This document shows positions 1-11,455 of a stretch of 64,000 bases of DNA, one piece after another. Positions within the stretch are counted from its first letter, which is position 1, and each line of letters starts with the position of its first letter. Source of the stretch: Trogon surrucura (Eukaryota; Chordata; Aves; Trogoniformes; Trogonidae). The stretch spans positions 4,232,501 through 4,296,500 of the forward strand of contig CM036618.1 in NCBI GenBank assembly GCA_020746105.1, in the 5' to 3' direction. The notes beneath the pieces are model-generated. The model saw only the letters and a list, made by a program, of their open reading frames with translations, did no database searches and was not told the DNA's origin. The position numbers and the translations under genes were made by a program.

Positions 1-389
1 GCTCACAGAGTTGGATCTTGCTCATGGAGTTAGATCTGGCAGTGCCCTGCCCAGTCCAGGGAGACTTTACGGCCCCATCCCTTCCCTGATACACATCTTA
101 CAAAGCCAAAAACTGTGCTGTTAGTTCCCTGCATGAAGGGAAAACCCTGTTTTTCCTAATCAAGCTCAAGCATACTGCAGTTTTTGCAGGGGAGTTTGTG
201 CGGAGGCACCTCTTGTTGCTCAGAGTGGAGGTTCAAGGAGAGGATGAGCAATGTAGGTGGGATGAGCAATGTAGGTGGGAAATGCTGCTGTTTTTGTTTT
301 CCATCCCTAACTTGCCCCTGCGACCCTGGGATTTGAGCAGCACCTTTGAAATGCATTTGTTTTAGAGTCCTGCACTGCAGTGGAGAGGC
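1..389. other. FDFT1 intron sequence, no feature seen
   Basis: This is intronic DNA upstream of the first in-window FDFT1 exon. Only a short duplicated run (GGATGAGCAATGTAGGTGG type, near 242-280) stands out. Confidence 0.4.
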
Positions 390-1147
390 ACTGTCCCCAG
401 GTGAGGACTTGGGACACCCTGGATAAGTTGGGGAATGACTTATTAGAGAGCAGTGTAGGGGAAAGGGACCTGGGAGTCTTGGTGGACAGCAGGATGACCA
501 TGAGCCAGCAGTGTGCCCTTGTGGCCAGGAAGGCCAATGGCATCCTGGGGTGTGTTAGAAGGGGGGTGGTTAGTAGGTCGAGAGAGGTTCTCCTTCCCCT
601 CTACTCTGCCCTGGTGAGACCCCATCTGGAATATTGTGTCCAGTTCTGGGCCCCTCAGTTCAAGAAAGACAGGGAACTGCTGGAGAGAGTCCAGCACAGG
701 GCAACTAGGATGATTAAGGGAGTGGAGCATCTCCCTTATGAGAAAAGACTGAGGGAGCTGGGGCTCTTTAGTTTGGAGAAGAGGAGACTGAGGGGTGACC
801 TCATTAATGTTTACAAATATATCAAGGGTGAATGTCCCGAGGATGGAGCCAGGCTCTTCTCGGTGACAACCACTGATAGGACAAGGGGTAATGGGCTGAA
901 ACTGGAACATAAGAGGTTCCACTTAAACTCGAGAAGAAACTTCTTCTCAGTGAGGGTGACAGAGCCCTGGAACAGGCTGCACAGAGAGGTTGTGGAGTCT
1001 CCTTCTCTGGAGACATTCAAGACCTGCCTGGACACGTTCCTGTGTAGCATAATCTAGGCATTCCTGCTCTGGCAGGGGGATTGGACTTGATGATCTTTCG
1101 AGGTCCCTTCCAATCCCTAACATTCTATGATTCTATGACTCTATGAT
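390..1147 (+). mobile_element. CR1 retroposon, 3' end, young subfamily
   Basis: It encodes the CR1 ORF2 C-terminus in one open frame to 1057 (key words [20 protein letters not shown] and [17 protein letters not shown]), followed by the CR1 3'UTR and ATTCTATG-type tail. It is 5' truncated, as is normal for CR1. It is nearly identical in its last 300 nt to the copies at 54622-55800 (+) and 6925-7768 (-). It lies in an FDFT1 intron. Confidence 0.9.
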
Positions 1148-1240
1148 CTAGTGGAAGATGTCCCTCCTCGCTTCAGGAGGGTTGGACTAGATGACCTTTA
1201 AAGGTCCCTTCCAACCCAAACCATTCTGTGATGTGATGGA
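1148..1240 (+). mobile_element. CR1 3'-end fragment
   Basis: This is a second CR1 end of another subfamily (GGTTGGACTAGATGACCTTT and CCAACCCAAACCATTCTGTG). It directly abuts the tail of the previous copy. Confidence 0.75.
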
Positions 1241-1564
1241 GGAAGGATTGGACGTGGGTGTCCCTTGACCAAGGCTGCTTTCCAAACTGTAGGAGAAACT
1301 GGGATACAACAGTGGGGGCTGGGAAGGTTTTCACATCGCGGCTTTCTGTTCTGGTCGGTGGCTGCACTACTGTATCGCTTGAAACCTGAAAGCAAAGTGT
1401 GCTGAAAGTGCTTGTATCTTCCAAGACATCAATAACCTGGTGCCAGTGAGTGTTGTGTTGGGCTGGAAGCACCCCTGGTGAAGGCTGTGTGGTCGATCTA
1501 AACTGTTTGTCCTGCCTAATAGGACATCCCAAGTAAGGGATGATTGGTTTTTCTCCCCTTCCAG

Positions 1565-1748
1565 ACATGCCGTCTGTATATTCTACCTAGTTCTCCGTGC
1601 CCTGGACACTGTAGAGGATGACATGACCATCAGCTTAGACGTAAAGGTCCCAATGCTGCATGAGTTTCACTCCTATCTCTATCAACCGGAGTGGAAATAC
1701 ATGGAGAGCAAGGAGAAGGACCGTCAGGTGCTCGAAGACTTCCCAACG
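1565..1748 (+). CDS. FDFT1: FDFT1 coding exon (first in window; first Asp-rich motif)
   Basis: The exon is preceded by a pyrimidine tract and CCAG and followed by GTAAGG. It opens with one base finishing a split codon and ends on a full codon. It encodes [20 protein letters not shown] followed by a stretch ending in RQVLEDFPT. The DTVED motif binds the Mg-diphosphate of the first farnesyl diphosphate. It is probably exon 3 of 8 by comparison with mammals. Confidence 0.95.
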
Positions 1749-4700
1749 GTAAGGCGTCCGCCTCCTCGCTTCAGCTGCCGAGTGTCACCTTTGTGTGCAC
1801 GGTTGTCTCTCCTCATTACACTGGAGCTCCTCCCGGTGAGCCCGTAGCTCTTCGGAAGAGCTACCTCACCTGCACGTGGGGCTGGATGCATAGTGAAAAA
1901 CCCAGACTCTCTGCGTGAGGTGTGGTAAAGTGCTGGCTCTAAAAAGTAGCTTTTTGGCTGCTCTGTTGGAAGAATAAATGTCCATTGTGTTGTGGAGAGC
2001 AGTTTGGATTTGTTGCCCAACACTGTGTGGTGCATGGGGTGAGTGTCCTGTGACCCCTAACAGACAGGGAGACGATCATAGAATGTTGGGGATTGGAAGG
2101 GACCTCTAGAGATCACCCAGTGCCACCCCGTGCCAGAGCAGGATCCCCTGGGGCAGCCACACAGGAACGCGTCCAGGCGGGGTTTGAAAGTCTCCAGAGC
2201 AGGAGACTCCACACCCTCTCTGGGCAGCCTGGGCCAGGGCTCTGGCACCCACACAGGGAAGAAGTTTCTCCTCATGTTGAGGTGGAACTTCCCATGTTCT
2301 AACTTAAACCCATTATTTCTTGTTCTATTGCTGGGCACCACTGAAAAGACCCCCACCCCTCAGATATTTCTCTACGTTCATAAGGTCCCCTCTCAGCCGT
2401 CTCCTTTCAAGGCTGAACAGCCCCAGTTCTCTCAGTCTCTTTACAGGAAAGATGTCCAAGTCCCTTGATCACCCTCGTAGCTCTCCCTTGGACTCTCTCC
2501 AGTAGGTCCCTGTCTCTCTTGAACTGGGGAGCCCCAAACTGGACCCAGGATTCCAGGTGTGGTCTCCCCGGGGCAGAGCAGAGGGGGAGCAGAACCTCCC
2601 CAGCCCTGCTGGACACACTTTTCTTAATGCCCCCCAGGATCCCATTGGCCTCTTGGCCACAAGGGAACGTTGCTGTCCCAGGGACAACTCCCTGCCCACT
2701 GGGACTCCAAGGACTTTCTCCACAGGGCTGCTTTCCAGCAGGACATCCCCTGATCTGTGCTGGTGCCTGGTGTTATTCCTCCCCAGACGCAGGACTCTGC
2801 ACTCGTCCTTCTTGAACTCCATGAGGTTCCCCTTGCCCAGCTCTCCAGCCTGGCCAGATCCCATTGGGTAGCAGCACAGCCTGCCTGGGTGTCAGCCCCC
2901 CCTCCCAGTTCCGTATCATCAGGGAACTTGCTGAGGGTGCCTCTGTCCCCTCATCCAGGTCGTTGATGAAGATACTGAACAAAACTGGCCCCAGCACTGA
3001 TCCCTGGGGAACACCACTGGCCACAGGCCCCCAGCTTGACACAGCCCTCTGAGAGGAGGAAAGCTTGTCTGGCATCTGGCTTATGGATGGACCAGCATTT
3101 GCAGTGATCCTGCAGGATCCGCTCTAGAGCTGCAGGAGCATGTCTGCAGACCTTTGACATGCGTATAAGATAAAAACCACTCTCACTGTTAGTAATAATA
3201 TTGCCCAAAGTCTTATTGCTTTAAGGACCCATCTAAGAGGAAGCCATAGAGAGTTTGTATCTCCACTATTGGAGCCTCTTCTCTGACCTGGAGGCTGATT
3301 GAGAAAATTTGGCCACATCCGAGCCATTAAACTCTCTCAAGCATCTGGAACAGTGTGATTGCATCCCAGGGGACTAGGACATCTCTCTTGTGGAGAAAGA
3401 CTGAGGGACTTGGGGATTTTTAGGCTGGAGAAGACTCAGAGGGGATATCAATACTCACAAATGCTGTAAGCGTTGATTGTCCTGTCACCTCTCAGGGACA
3501 GGACAAAAGGTAGTGGGCACAAACTTGAATGTAGGAAGTTCTATCTAAATTTCTTTACTTTGAGGGTGGAAGCTTATTTTTTAGGTTTTTTTTTTTAAGT
3601 TTAAGAAAAAGTGTAATAGCGCTAGCAAGGAAGTTTCCAAGGATGTTCTGTTTTGTTCAGCTTTTTACCAGTTTAAGTCTATTTGAGTGAGCTGACCTGC
3701 CGTCCTTATCGGACACACCCCCTGGGCTGGCTCTCGTTACCCAATAATGGAGAATAAAGCTCAGCACCATAAAACTCCACGGGTTTTGGAAGGGCAGGAT
3801 GCGCTTTTAAATATTTTTTCAGCGTGAGGGCAGTTGAGTTGCCGAATCATGTTCTTGGGCATGCAGAAGGAGGATTTCACACTTTCTCCGCTGCTCAGTG
3901 CCTTTCCCAGTTGTGCACAACGTGTCCTGCAGAGCCAGAGCTGGGAAAGGGCTCAGGAGAACAGAGCACCAGGAACCACCTTTTGTCTTTTCCCTTGGTT
4001 ACGGTGTGCTCTCACATTTTACAAAAACAAACTTGTGCACCGAGCTTAGCTCGTTTTGTCCTGCAACTCCCAGATGATGCCGGTCCAAGGCCACGGAGCC
4101 TTCCCAAAGATATTGCAGTGTCTGATCTGCCGCCAGGCAGCGAATCGTTTAGACTGAGAGCAGGCTGAGCCTGTGCTTTAAGGACCTTGAAACAGCTCTG
4201 GTTGTGGGAGTTACCCTAGATCTCCAGCCAGGGTGGGGTAAGTGCCTGGTAAACAGTCTTTTTTCCTGATTTCTTAGGAAATCTTGAGCTCTGCTATTAT
4301 TTCCTGACACCTTTTTTTTTTCCTTTTGGTCTCCTCTCATGCCACAGATCTCCATGGAGTTCAGGAACCTGTCGAAGGTCTACCGGGATGTGATTTCGGA
4401 TATCTGCCACAAGATGGGCGTCGGCATGGCGGAATTCTTGGAGAAGAAGGTGGACTCTCAGCGTGAGTGGGATAAGGTAAAGGCAGCCTTGGAAGAGGAG
4501 TGAACTGAGCGTGATTAGGGTCCACCTTGGCTCCGCGGAAAGAGGAGATGGAGCATCCCTGTGGGAAGAGGGTTCGGCTGGATGAGGGAGGTCGTGGCAG
4601 GGAAAATTTGCAGAAAAGTTGCGATTGCTTCTGAGCATCTTCTGTAAAACTCACTGTGGCAAACAGACAGCTATTTGTAATTACTTCTTTTATCTCGTGT

Positions 4701-7700
4701 TGTTATTTTTTTCTGCCCTTTCCTCTCTTGCAGTATTGTCACTACGTTGCCGGGCTGGTGGGGATCGGCCTTTCCCGTCTCTTCTCTGCATCAGAGCTAG
4801 AAGATCCTATTGTCGGGCAGGACACGGAGCTGGCCAACTCCATGGGCCTCTTCTTGCAGAAAACCAACATCATCCGGGACTATCTGGAGGACCAGCTGGA
4901 GGGAAGAGAGTTCTGGCCCAGAGAGGTGAGAGAAAACGCTGCCTGGGGGGGTCAGCATTTCTGCTGCACCTTTTTTGGGAGATGCACCCAGACTGAAGGT
5001 GCTGCTGTTGCTTCTCCAATACAGTGAGTTGCATCCTCTTATTTAGAAGGGTTCCTGCTGGATTTTCCTTTGAAAATCCCCAAAGCCAGGGGTTTTCCCA
5101 CTGTTTTTTGGTCTCCCTTGATGGTCTTTCAAGCTTCCATCCAAAAACTTTAATGAATGGAGCCAACTGTGCTTTCCAGGAATGGGAATGCATCACAGGG
5201 AGGATAGGAGGTGCGCAGCTAAAATTGTCTCTCATGTCTCTTTAAATCAAAATTAGCAGGAGAGACATGATGATTTGCTTGAATTGTATTAAGACCCTAC
5301 AATAAAGCTGTGCTGCCTGTGATTGCTGCTGTTGATTAACAAGATAATAATAGTTCTTTTAATGACAGCTGTCTGGGTACCACTGTGGGGATGAGGTGAT
5401 GTCTCCCCACAGTGCCAAAGCTTTTTCCGCTTTCTGTTATGTTGGTTCTAGGAATAATGGAAGATAAAACCAAGTGAGATCTTGAGAGGTCACCTAGTCT
5501 GTTCCCAAAAGCAGGATCAGCTCTGCCTGTGCCTGACAGATGCTTGGCTGCTCTTCTTGAGACTCCCCAAGAATTATTCTCTCCTTTTTCCGTGCAGCTC
5601 CCCTGTCTTATAGAGCATTTTTTGATGTGTGATGCGTCTTTTCCTTGCATTCTTCTTTACAATCCCTTTGTGTACACGATGTCCAGTGTCATTGCCTAGT
5701 AAGCCCCAATCCTTCAAGGCTTTTGTGGTTCTCTGCTGGTTCTTGTTGTTCTCCCAGACCTTGGACAACGGTGATATCTCTTTTATGATACGAATGTACC
5801 CTCCAAGTTGCGAGTCCTTATCTTGATGTTTAGGTTTGGAGCAGGTACGCAAAGAAGCTCTCGGATCTTGCCAAACCAGAGAACATCGATATGGCTGTCC
5901 AGTGTCTGAATGAGCTCATCACCAACGCCCTCCACCATGTCCCCGACGTCCTCACATACTTATCCCGCCTGAAAAACCAAAGTGTCTTCAACTTCTGTGC
6001 TATCCCCCAGGTGAGTTGTGCTTTCAGGCGCTTCTTCATCACCTGCAGCCCAGCCGATGAGAAGTTGGAGGTGAAGGAGATTAGCTATCATGTCACTACC
6101 AGGCTGTTTTGTTTTCCATCTCTTCTGTCTGCTCCTTCTGTCCTGGTATCTGACGCTTCTGCTGTCAGTGAGATTGTGGCTTCACTCCAGAGTATTTTGC
6201 CATCGATTTTCACTGGGGCCAAGGTTACTCCCTTGGCAAGCTCACTGCAGGGCGGTAACACCTTTTGGTGTTTCTCCTTAGGTGATGGCCATTGCCACAT
6301 TAGCTGCCTGCTATAACAACAAGCAGGTGTTCAAGGGTGTCGTGAAGATCCGGAAGGGACAAGCTGTCACTCTAATGATGGATGCCACAAGCATACAAGC
6401 TGTCAAAGCCATCATGTACCAGTATGTGGAAGAGGTAGGTTGAACAATTTGCTCTGAGTAATTTCTGGCTGTTCCCATCCTCATTCCTAGTGTGGAAATC
6501 AGAGAATCACAGAATGCCAGGGGTTGGAAGGGACCTCGAAAGATCATCTAGTCCAACCCCCCTGCATCACCTACAGTAGATCGCACAGGACGTGTCCAGG
6601 CGGGTTTTGAATGTCTCCAGAGAAGGAGACTCCACAACCTCCCTGGGCAGCCTGTGCCAGGGCTCTGTCACCCTCACAGTGAAAAAGTTCTTTCTAATGT
6701 TTTTGTGGAACCTCCTATGTTCCAGCTTGTGTCCATTGCTCCTTGTCCTGTCATTGGACATCACTGAGAAGAGCCAGGCTCTGTCCTCCTGACACTCCCC
6801 CTTGACATATTTATAAACATTAATTTGGTCACCCTCCTCAGCCTCCTCTTCTCCAAGCTGCAGAGCCCCAGCTCCTTCAGCCTTTCCTCATCAGGGAGAT
6901 GCTCCACTCCCTTCATCATCCTAGATCATAGAATCATAGAATGTTAGGGATTGGAAGGGACCTCGGAAGATCATCAAGTCCAATCCCCCTGCCAGAGCAG
7001 GAATACCTAGACTATGCCACACAGGAACGTGTCCAGGCAGGTCTTGAATGTCTCCAGAGAAGGAGACTCCACAACCTCTCTGGGCAGCCTGTTCCAGTGT
7101 TCTGTCACCCTCACTGAGAAGAAGTTTCTTCTCGAGTTTAAGTGGAACCTCTTATGTTCCAGTTTCAGCCCATTACCCCTTGTCCTATCAGTGGTTGTCA
7201 CCGAGTTGCCCTGTGCTGGACTCTCTCCAGCAGTTCCCTGTTTCTCTGGAGCTGAGGGGCCCAGAACTGGACACAATATTCCAGATGTGGCCTCACCAGG
7301 GCAGAGCAGAGGGGCAGGAGGACCTCTCTCGACCTACTTGCTCCTCCCCTTCTAACACACCCCAGGATGCCCTTGGCCTTCTTGCCCCCGAGGGCACAGT
7401 GCTGGCTCATGGCCATCCTGCTGCCCACCAGCACCCCCAGGGCCCTTTCGCCTGCGCTGCTCTCCAGCAGGGCAGTCCCCAGCCTGTGCTGGCACACGGG
7501 GTTGTTCTTTCCCAAGTGCAAAACTCTACACTTGCCCTTGTTGAACTTCATACAATTTCTCCTCGCCCAGCCCTTGAGCCTGTCCAGGTCTCTCTGAATG
7601 GCAGCACAGCCTGCTGGTGTGTCAGGCACTCCTCCCAGTTTTGTGTCATCAGCAAACTTGCTGGCAGTGCTCTCTAATCCCACGTCCAGGTCATTGATGA

Positions 7701-9643
7701 ATATGTTGAAAAGCACTGGCCCGAGCACTGACCCCTGAGGGACTCCACTATATACAGGCCTCCAACTAAATGGGAAGAGGCATGAAACTCTTAATCCTTT
7801 CCTTATGTTTCTTAGTGCTTTGGTGGAAGGGCATGGTGACCCAAATGTGGTCTTGGCCTGGATCAAACTGGGTGCTTGATGTGTTCCCTTGAACATCCCC
7901 TTGGTCTGTGCCTGTGTTGAGAGATAGAGACTGAAATCCTGAGGTAGAGACTGCAGTCCTGAGGTCGTTCTGGTGGAGAACCGGAGGAGTCATCTGTCAC
8001 AGCTGAACAGAGAGGACCTTTCCCACAACACACCTCTGAACAGGTTACATCATCTTCCCCTGGGCTGCTCCAGCGAGCAGTCTTGTTTTCTCTGGGTCTG
8101 TAGTTGCATCTGGCAGCATGACGTGGTGGTTGTTTCCTTGTGCTCCACGGCCGACAGGAAACGAGGGCAGCTGTTTGCATGTTGGACTTGGTGATGGGGT
8201 TTAATGGTTAGACTCGTGTCTTATGAAGAGAGGCTTAGGGAGCTGGGGCTATTCAGCCTGGAGAAGAGGAGGCTGAGGGGTGACCTTATCACTCTCTACA
8301 ACTACCTGAAAGGCAGCTGTAGTGAGACGGGTCTTGGCCTCTTCTCCCTAGTGAATAGCAACAGGACAAGAGGGAATGGGTTCAAGTTGCACCAGGGGAA
8401 GTTTAGATTGGATAATAGGAAAAACTTCTTCATCGAAAGGGTGGTGAAGCATTGGAATGGGCTGCCAAGGGAGGTGGTGGAGTCACCATCCCTGGATGTG
8501 TTTAAAAAACGGTTGGATGTGGCACTTCAGGAGATGGTTTAGTGTTAGGGTGGTGTAGGGCTGTAGGTTGGACTTGATGATCTTAAGGTCCTTTCCAACT
8601 TTTATGATTCTATGATCTTAAAGGTCTTTCCCAACCTAAACGGTTGCATGATCGTATGTTGTTAAAGCTGTGGGACATCTGGCGTCAGAGTATGATGGAG
8701 GCTAAAAGTTCATGCAGAGGAACAACTGGTGGATGGAGTCGTGGAGGGGAAAAAGCAAACAACCAAGAAAAACAAATCCAGAACAGGCTGTTCATTAAAA
8801 AAATGTTGCTTCTACATCAGGAAGACCCCCAAACTGTGTGTTATTAGAGCTCCCTTTGCAGGTTGGCTACTTTCTGGCAAAGGACATGACACCTGAGCCC
8901 AGAGTCTCTGCTTGCACGTCTCCCTAAGACACAGGCAGACAAGTATCTCAAAGACCATCAGGTCTGCAGACCATGGAAAGAAAATCCCAAAGACCATGGG
9001 GGTTATTTGATGGAGGTGGCCATTTCCTGACAGTCACACCGGCTGCTGGTCATACCAGTGTGTCCTCACTGGTCTGGGGTGGGCTGCAGCACACCAGCAC
9101 TGAATAAGGATTGCTGGGCAGGAACTGCTGGTCCCAGCAGCACCGCTTGTGGTTGAGGGATGGTGTCTGAGGCCTTGTGGTCCATCTCCCATCATGGGGT
9201 GCCCTCAAGAGGCTGCTTGGCTTAATGCACTTCTCAAGGGAAATGGGCCCTGGCCCCATCCAGGCATCCCTTGCAGCTGGTCCTTGCTCCATGGCAGCCC
9301 ACCACCGAGGTTCCTCCTGAGGCCACGGTGGCCCTGAAGGCTTCCTTTGCCACTCAGTGGTCCCGTTTGTCCCATCTCGACCTTGGCTGGGAACCGTAAC
9401 TCCTCCTTCCTCCCTCCCCAGATCTACCAGAAGATCCCGAGCACGGACCCATCGTCCAACAAGACCCAGCAGATCATCGCTTCCATCCGCGCCATGAGCT
9501 TGCCCGGCAGCCCCATGGCATCGCGCCACCACTACTCGCCCATCTACCTGTCGTGCGCCATGCTCTTGGCCGCCCTGAGCTGGCAGTACCTGAGCACCAT
9601 CTCCAAGGCCACCGAGGACTATGTCCAGGCGGGCGAGAACTGA
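1565..9643 (+). CDS. FDFT1: Squalene synthase (farnesyl-diphosphate farnesyltransferase 1), 3' six coding exons
   Basis: Six exons join in frame at GT-AG sites: 1565-1748, 4348-4476, 4734-4925, 5834-6010, 6282-6434 and 9422-9643 (TGA). They encode about 351 residues, close to residues 67-417 of the usual 417, so the 5' exons lie outside the window. Known role: it condenses two farnesyl diphosphates to presqualene diphosphate and reduces this with NADPH to squalene, the first committed sterol step, on the cytosolic face of the ER. Seen: both Asp-rich Mg-diphosphate motifs, DTVED in the first exon and DYLED in the third; the conserved [15 protein letters not shown] helix; and a hydrophobic C-terminal segment ([18 protein letters not shown]) that anchors the protein. 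No frameshift or premature stop is visible. Introns are loaded with CR1 copies. The gene is convergent with CTSB. The identification is very secure. Confidence 0.97.
2078..3110 (-). mobile_element. CR1 retroposon, degraded ORF2, FDFT1 intron
   Basis: The minus strand reads the CR1 tail (CATAGAATG at the plus-strand left edge) and broken ORF2 segments ([35 protein letters not shown]). Several frame breaks show an older copy. Confidence 0.85.
3350..3575 (+). mobile_element. Old CR1 fragment
   Basis: It is a diverged CR1 end with recognisable words (GGAGAAAGACTGAGGGACTT, CAGGGACAGGACAAAAGG) and no clean tail. Confidence 0.6.
4348..4476 (+). CDS. FDFT1: FDFT1 coding exon (43 codons)
   Basis: The acceptor is GCCACAG and the donor GTAAAG, both phase 0. 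It encodes [15 protein letters not shown] through SQREWDK, with the MGVGMAEFL helix typical of squalene synthases. Confidence 0.95.
4734..4925 (+). CDS. FDFT1: FDFT1 coding exon (64 codons; second Asp-rich motif)
   Basis: The acceptor CTCTTGCAG and donor GTGAGA are in phase 0. It encodes [20 protein letters not shown] through REFWPRE and includes the second Asp-rich motif DYLED, which follows [14 protein letters not shown]. Confidence 0.96.
5834..6010 (+). CDS. FDFT1: FDFT1 coding exon (59 codons)
   Basis: The acceptor TGTTTAG and donor GTGAGT are in phase 0. It encodes [18 protein letters not shown] through [10 protein letters not shown], part of the all-helical prenyltransferase core. Confidence 0.96.
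6282..6434 (+). CDS. FDFT1: FDFT1 coding exon (51 codons)
   Basis: The acceptor TCCTTAG and donor GTAGGT are in phase 0. It encodes [20 protein letters not shown] through YQYVEE, including the [16 protein letters not shown] stretch conserved in the family. Confidence 0.96.
6500..6924 (-). mobile_element. CR1 retroposon 3' end, FDFT1 intron
   Basis: A CR1 tail and 3'UTR begin at AGAATCACAGAATGCCAGG, then ORF2 C-terminus on the minus strand ([21 protein letters not shown]). The body ends abruptly where the next CR1 tail begins. Confidence 0.88.
6925..7768 (-). mobile_element. CR1 retroposon with internal deletion
   Basis: Minus-strand CR1 of the young subfamily, with tail at 6925-6942 and ORF2 up to 7768 ([20 protein letters not shown]). 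Near 7204 the sequence jumps from the C-terminal [10 protein letters not shown] part to the RVQHRATR part and lacks about 190 nt present in full copies. Confidence 0.88.
8205..8662 (+). mobile_element. CR1 retroposon 3' end, FDFT1 intron
   Basis: The ORF2 C-terminus is open to 8542 ([20 protein letters not shown]), then a 3'UTR with ATGATTCTATGATCTTAAAG. It is a different subfamily from the 390 copy (ends [10 protein letters not shown]). Confidence 0.88.
9422..9643 (+). CDS. FDFT1: FDFT1 terminal coding exon (membrane anchor, stop)
   Basis: The acceptor is CTCCCCAG. It encodes [19 protein letters not shown], then a hydrophobic helix ([16 protein letters not shown]) and a tail ending in GEN before TGA. 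The hydrophobic helix is the ER membrane anchor of the family. The exon is strikingly GC-rich compared with the upstream introns. Confidence 0.96.
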   Translation: MYQKIPSTDPSSNKTQQIIASIRAMSLPGSPMASRHHYSPIYLSCAMLLAALSWQYLSTISKATEDYVQAGEN

Positions 9644-11150
9644 TGGGCGGTGGGCGGGCGGGGGGAAAGAGATGGTCGGCGGCGGATGGACGGCGGAGGC
9701 GAGGAGGCTCCTTGTCCCTTGCCGGTGGGGACGGCCAAGGCACTGGAGTGCCACAGGGCCTGGCACGGTGACGAGGACGGGACGCCGGTGAGCTGCAGCC
9801 CCAGGGTGACGGTGCAGCGTTGCAGGACTCCACCGCCCTTGCCGTCTGCTTGGATGGTTCGAAACACTAATCGGAGTCTTTTTGTTTGGGGTTGAATAGT
9901 TTTATTGTTTTTTTTTTTTTCTCTTCTTTCCTGTTGGATGGTTTACCTGATTTTTTGATTTTTTTTTTTTTTTTTTTTTTGTTAGGATGGTTTTAAATAG
10001 AAACTCCAGATGCCTCTTTACTTGCTTGAGATCTGAGACACCTTTCCAGCTCAGAGCTGAGCAAAACCTTCTGGGTTTCGCCCCTGTTTCTTAAACAGCC
10101 TCTTCCCCATCACCTCCAGTGCCTGCTCTGCGCTGGAAGGACGCTGCTTTAGCTGGGAGAGGCACACGATTCCTTCATCCAGGGAAAAAGCTCTGGCCAC
10201 CTTCTGGCCCTTGGCTCGGGCTGGTTGACATCCTGAAAACAGACAGAGGCAACCCTCACATTTCTGTTGTGCTGGAGGAGGCTACTGGGCTTGAAACAAG
10301 CCCTTTCAACGTTCAGTAGTGTTGGAGGTGGGATGGTCTGTCCACGTGAACGTGCCCCCAGCTGAAAGCCATCTCTTGCAGCTCCATCCCCTCTAGCAGA
10401 TGACACCCTGCGCTTGCAGAGCTTCCTGTTTTAGCAGCCAGGGAGGTGGTTCAGAGTAGAAGGGAGGCCCTGAGTTGATAACCCTGTGCCAGACTCCATG
10501 GCAGGAGTCTCCACCACTTCTTGAGCCCGAGGGGATGGGTGGTTGTGGCAGAGCAGCAGCACCGGGTGCCTCTGCAGAGCAGGCGAGTGAGGGTTTGCAC
10601 CACGCTGTCCCTCTTGGGATGCTTTGTTGGGGGAGCTTTGTGCGTGGGTCACACCGAAAGGCAGCAGTGATCCATGGCTGGGAAGGCTTGAGCCACCGAG
10701 GAGGGGGTCCAGGTCACATTTCCCTGCCCCCCTTGGCTCTAGCTTGGGATGATGCTTTGGATTAGACCCATGTGTGAGCTGGGAAGACGTTTCCACGTCA
10801 GGCTGGACTTACTTTAAGAGGAAACCCTTGAAAGGCAAGCTGTGTTTTCCTGGGGTGCATCATTGTTTTCAGGGTTCCTACCAACCTCTCTCCACACACC
10901 CCCCAAATGCTGCTTTGCCTTCGTGAAGGGAAGGACAGCCTGTGTCCTGGTCCAGGGCAGAGCTGTCTACCAGGTGCAGTTTGGTGACTTTTACAAGGAC
11001 AAGCTCCTGCAGCCAGCCTGCTACCGGGGAGGAGGACCCCCCACTCCACAAGTACCAATGTAGATAGTTTTAAGCTGTCATTCAAAAGATACTTAACGGT
11101 AGCTCTTTGTGCAGCTTCCTGTCTTGTCGAAATTAAAGTTTCCTTTGGGA
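9644..11150 (+). other. FDFT1: FDFT1 3' untranslated region (probable)
   Basis: About 1.5 kb follows the stop with no supported protein. It contains two T-rich runs, near 9909-9921 and 9950-9981. A candidate polyadenylation hexamer ATTAAA lies at 11132-11137, just before an A-rich stretch. I see no AATAAA between the stop and this hexamer. The 3' end is inferred; transcript data would settle it. Confidence 0.5.
11132..11137 (+). terminator. FDFT1: Candidate FDFT1 poly(A) signal ATTAAA
   Basis: ATTAAA is the common variant hexamer. It sits about 1.5 kb after the FDFT1 stop and just upstream of the first CR1 insertion. Function is inferred from position. Confidence 0.4.
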
Positions 11151-11455
11151 AAAAAAAAGCGCTTTGGTATTTTTTTTCTTTTAGCTGCCATTTATTTTAC
11201 ACTGGTAATACCCCACCGTGCCCCGAGTTAAAAAGAGGAAATGCAGATGCTTCCTTGTTGCCACTCCTGGGCCTCACAGTAAAGCCTCAGGTGCCAGACC
11301 CAAAGGAAGAATTTTAACCAGAGTAAGAGACAGCTAAAGGTCAATAAATTGACTTTCAATGGCTGTTGCACTGCATGCAGGAGTGCTCCAAGTGCCCGAG
11401 TGCATCCTCCTCTCCATGCACCCCCTCTGCCAGCCCAAGAGATGCTGGAGATCAC

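Noticed and set aside
443..922. Long antisense frames through CR1 copies
   Set aside because: They are shadows of the CR1 ORF2 on the other strand.
10842..11063. A 73-codon frame in the FDFT1 3'UTR (contains VQFGDFYKDKLLQPACY)
   Set aside because: There is no recognised family, no splice or start context, and it overlaps the expected untranslated region.
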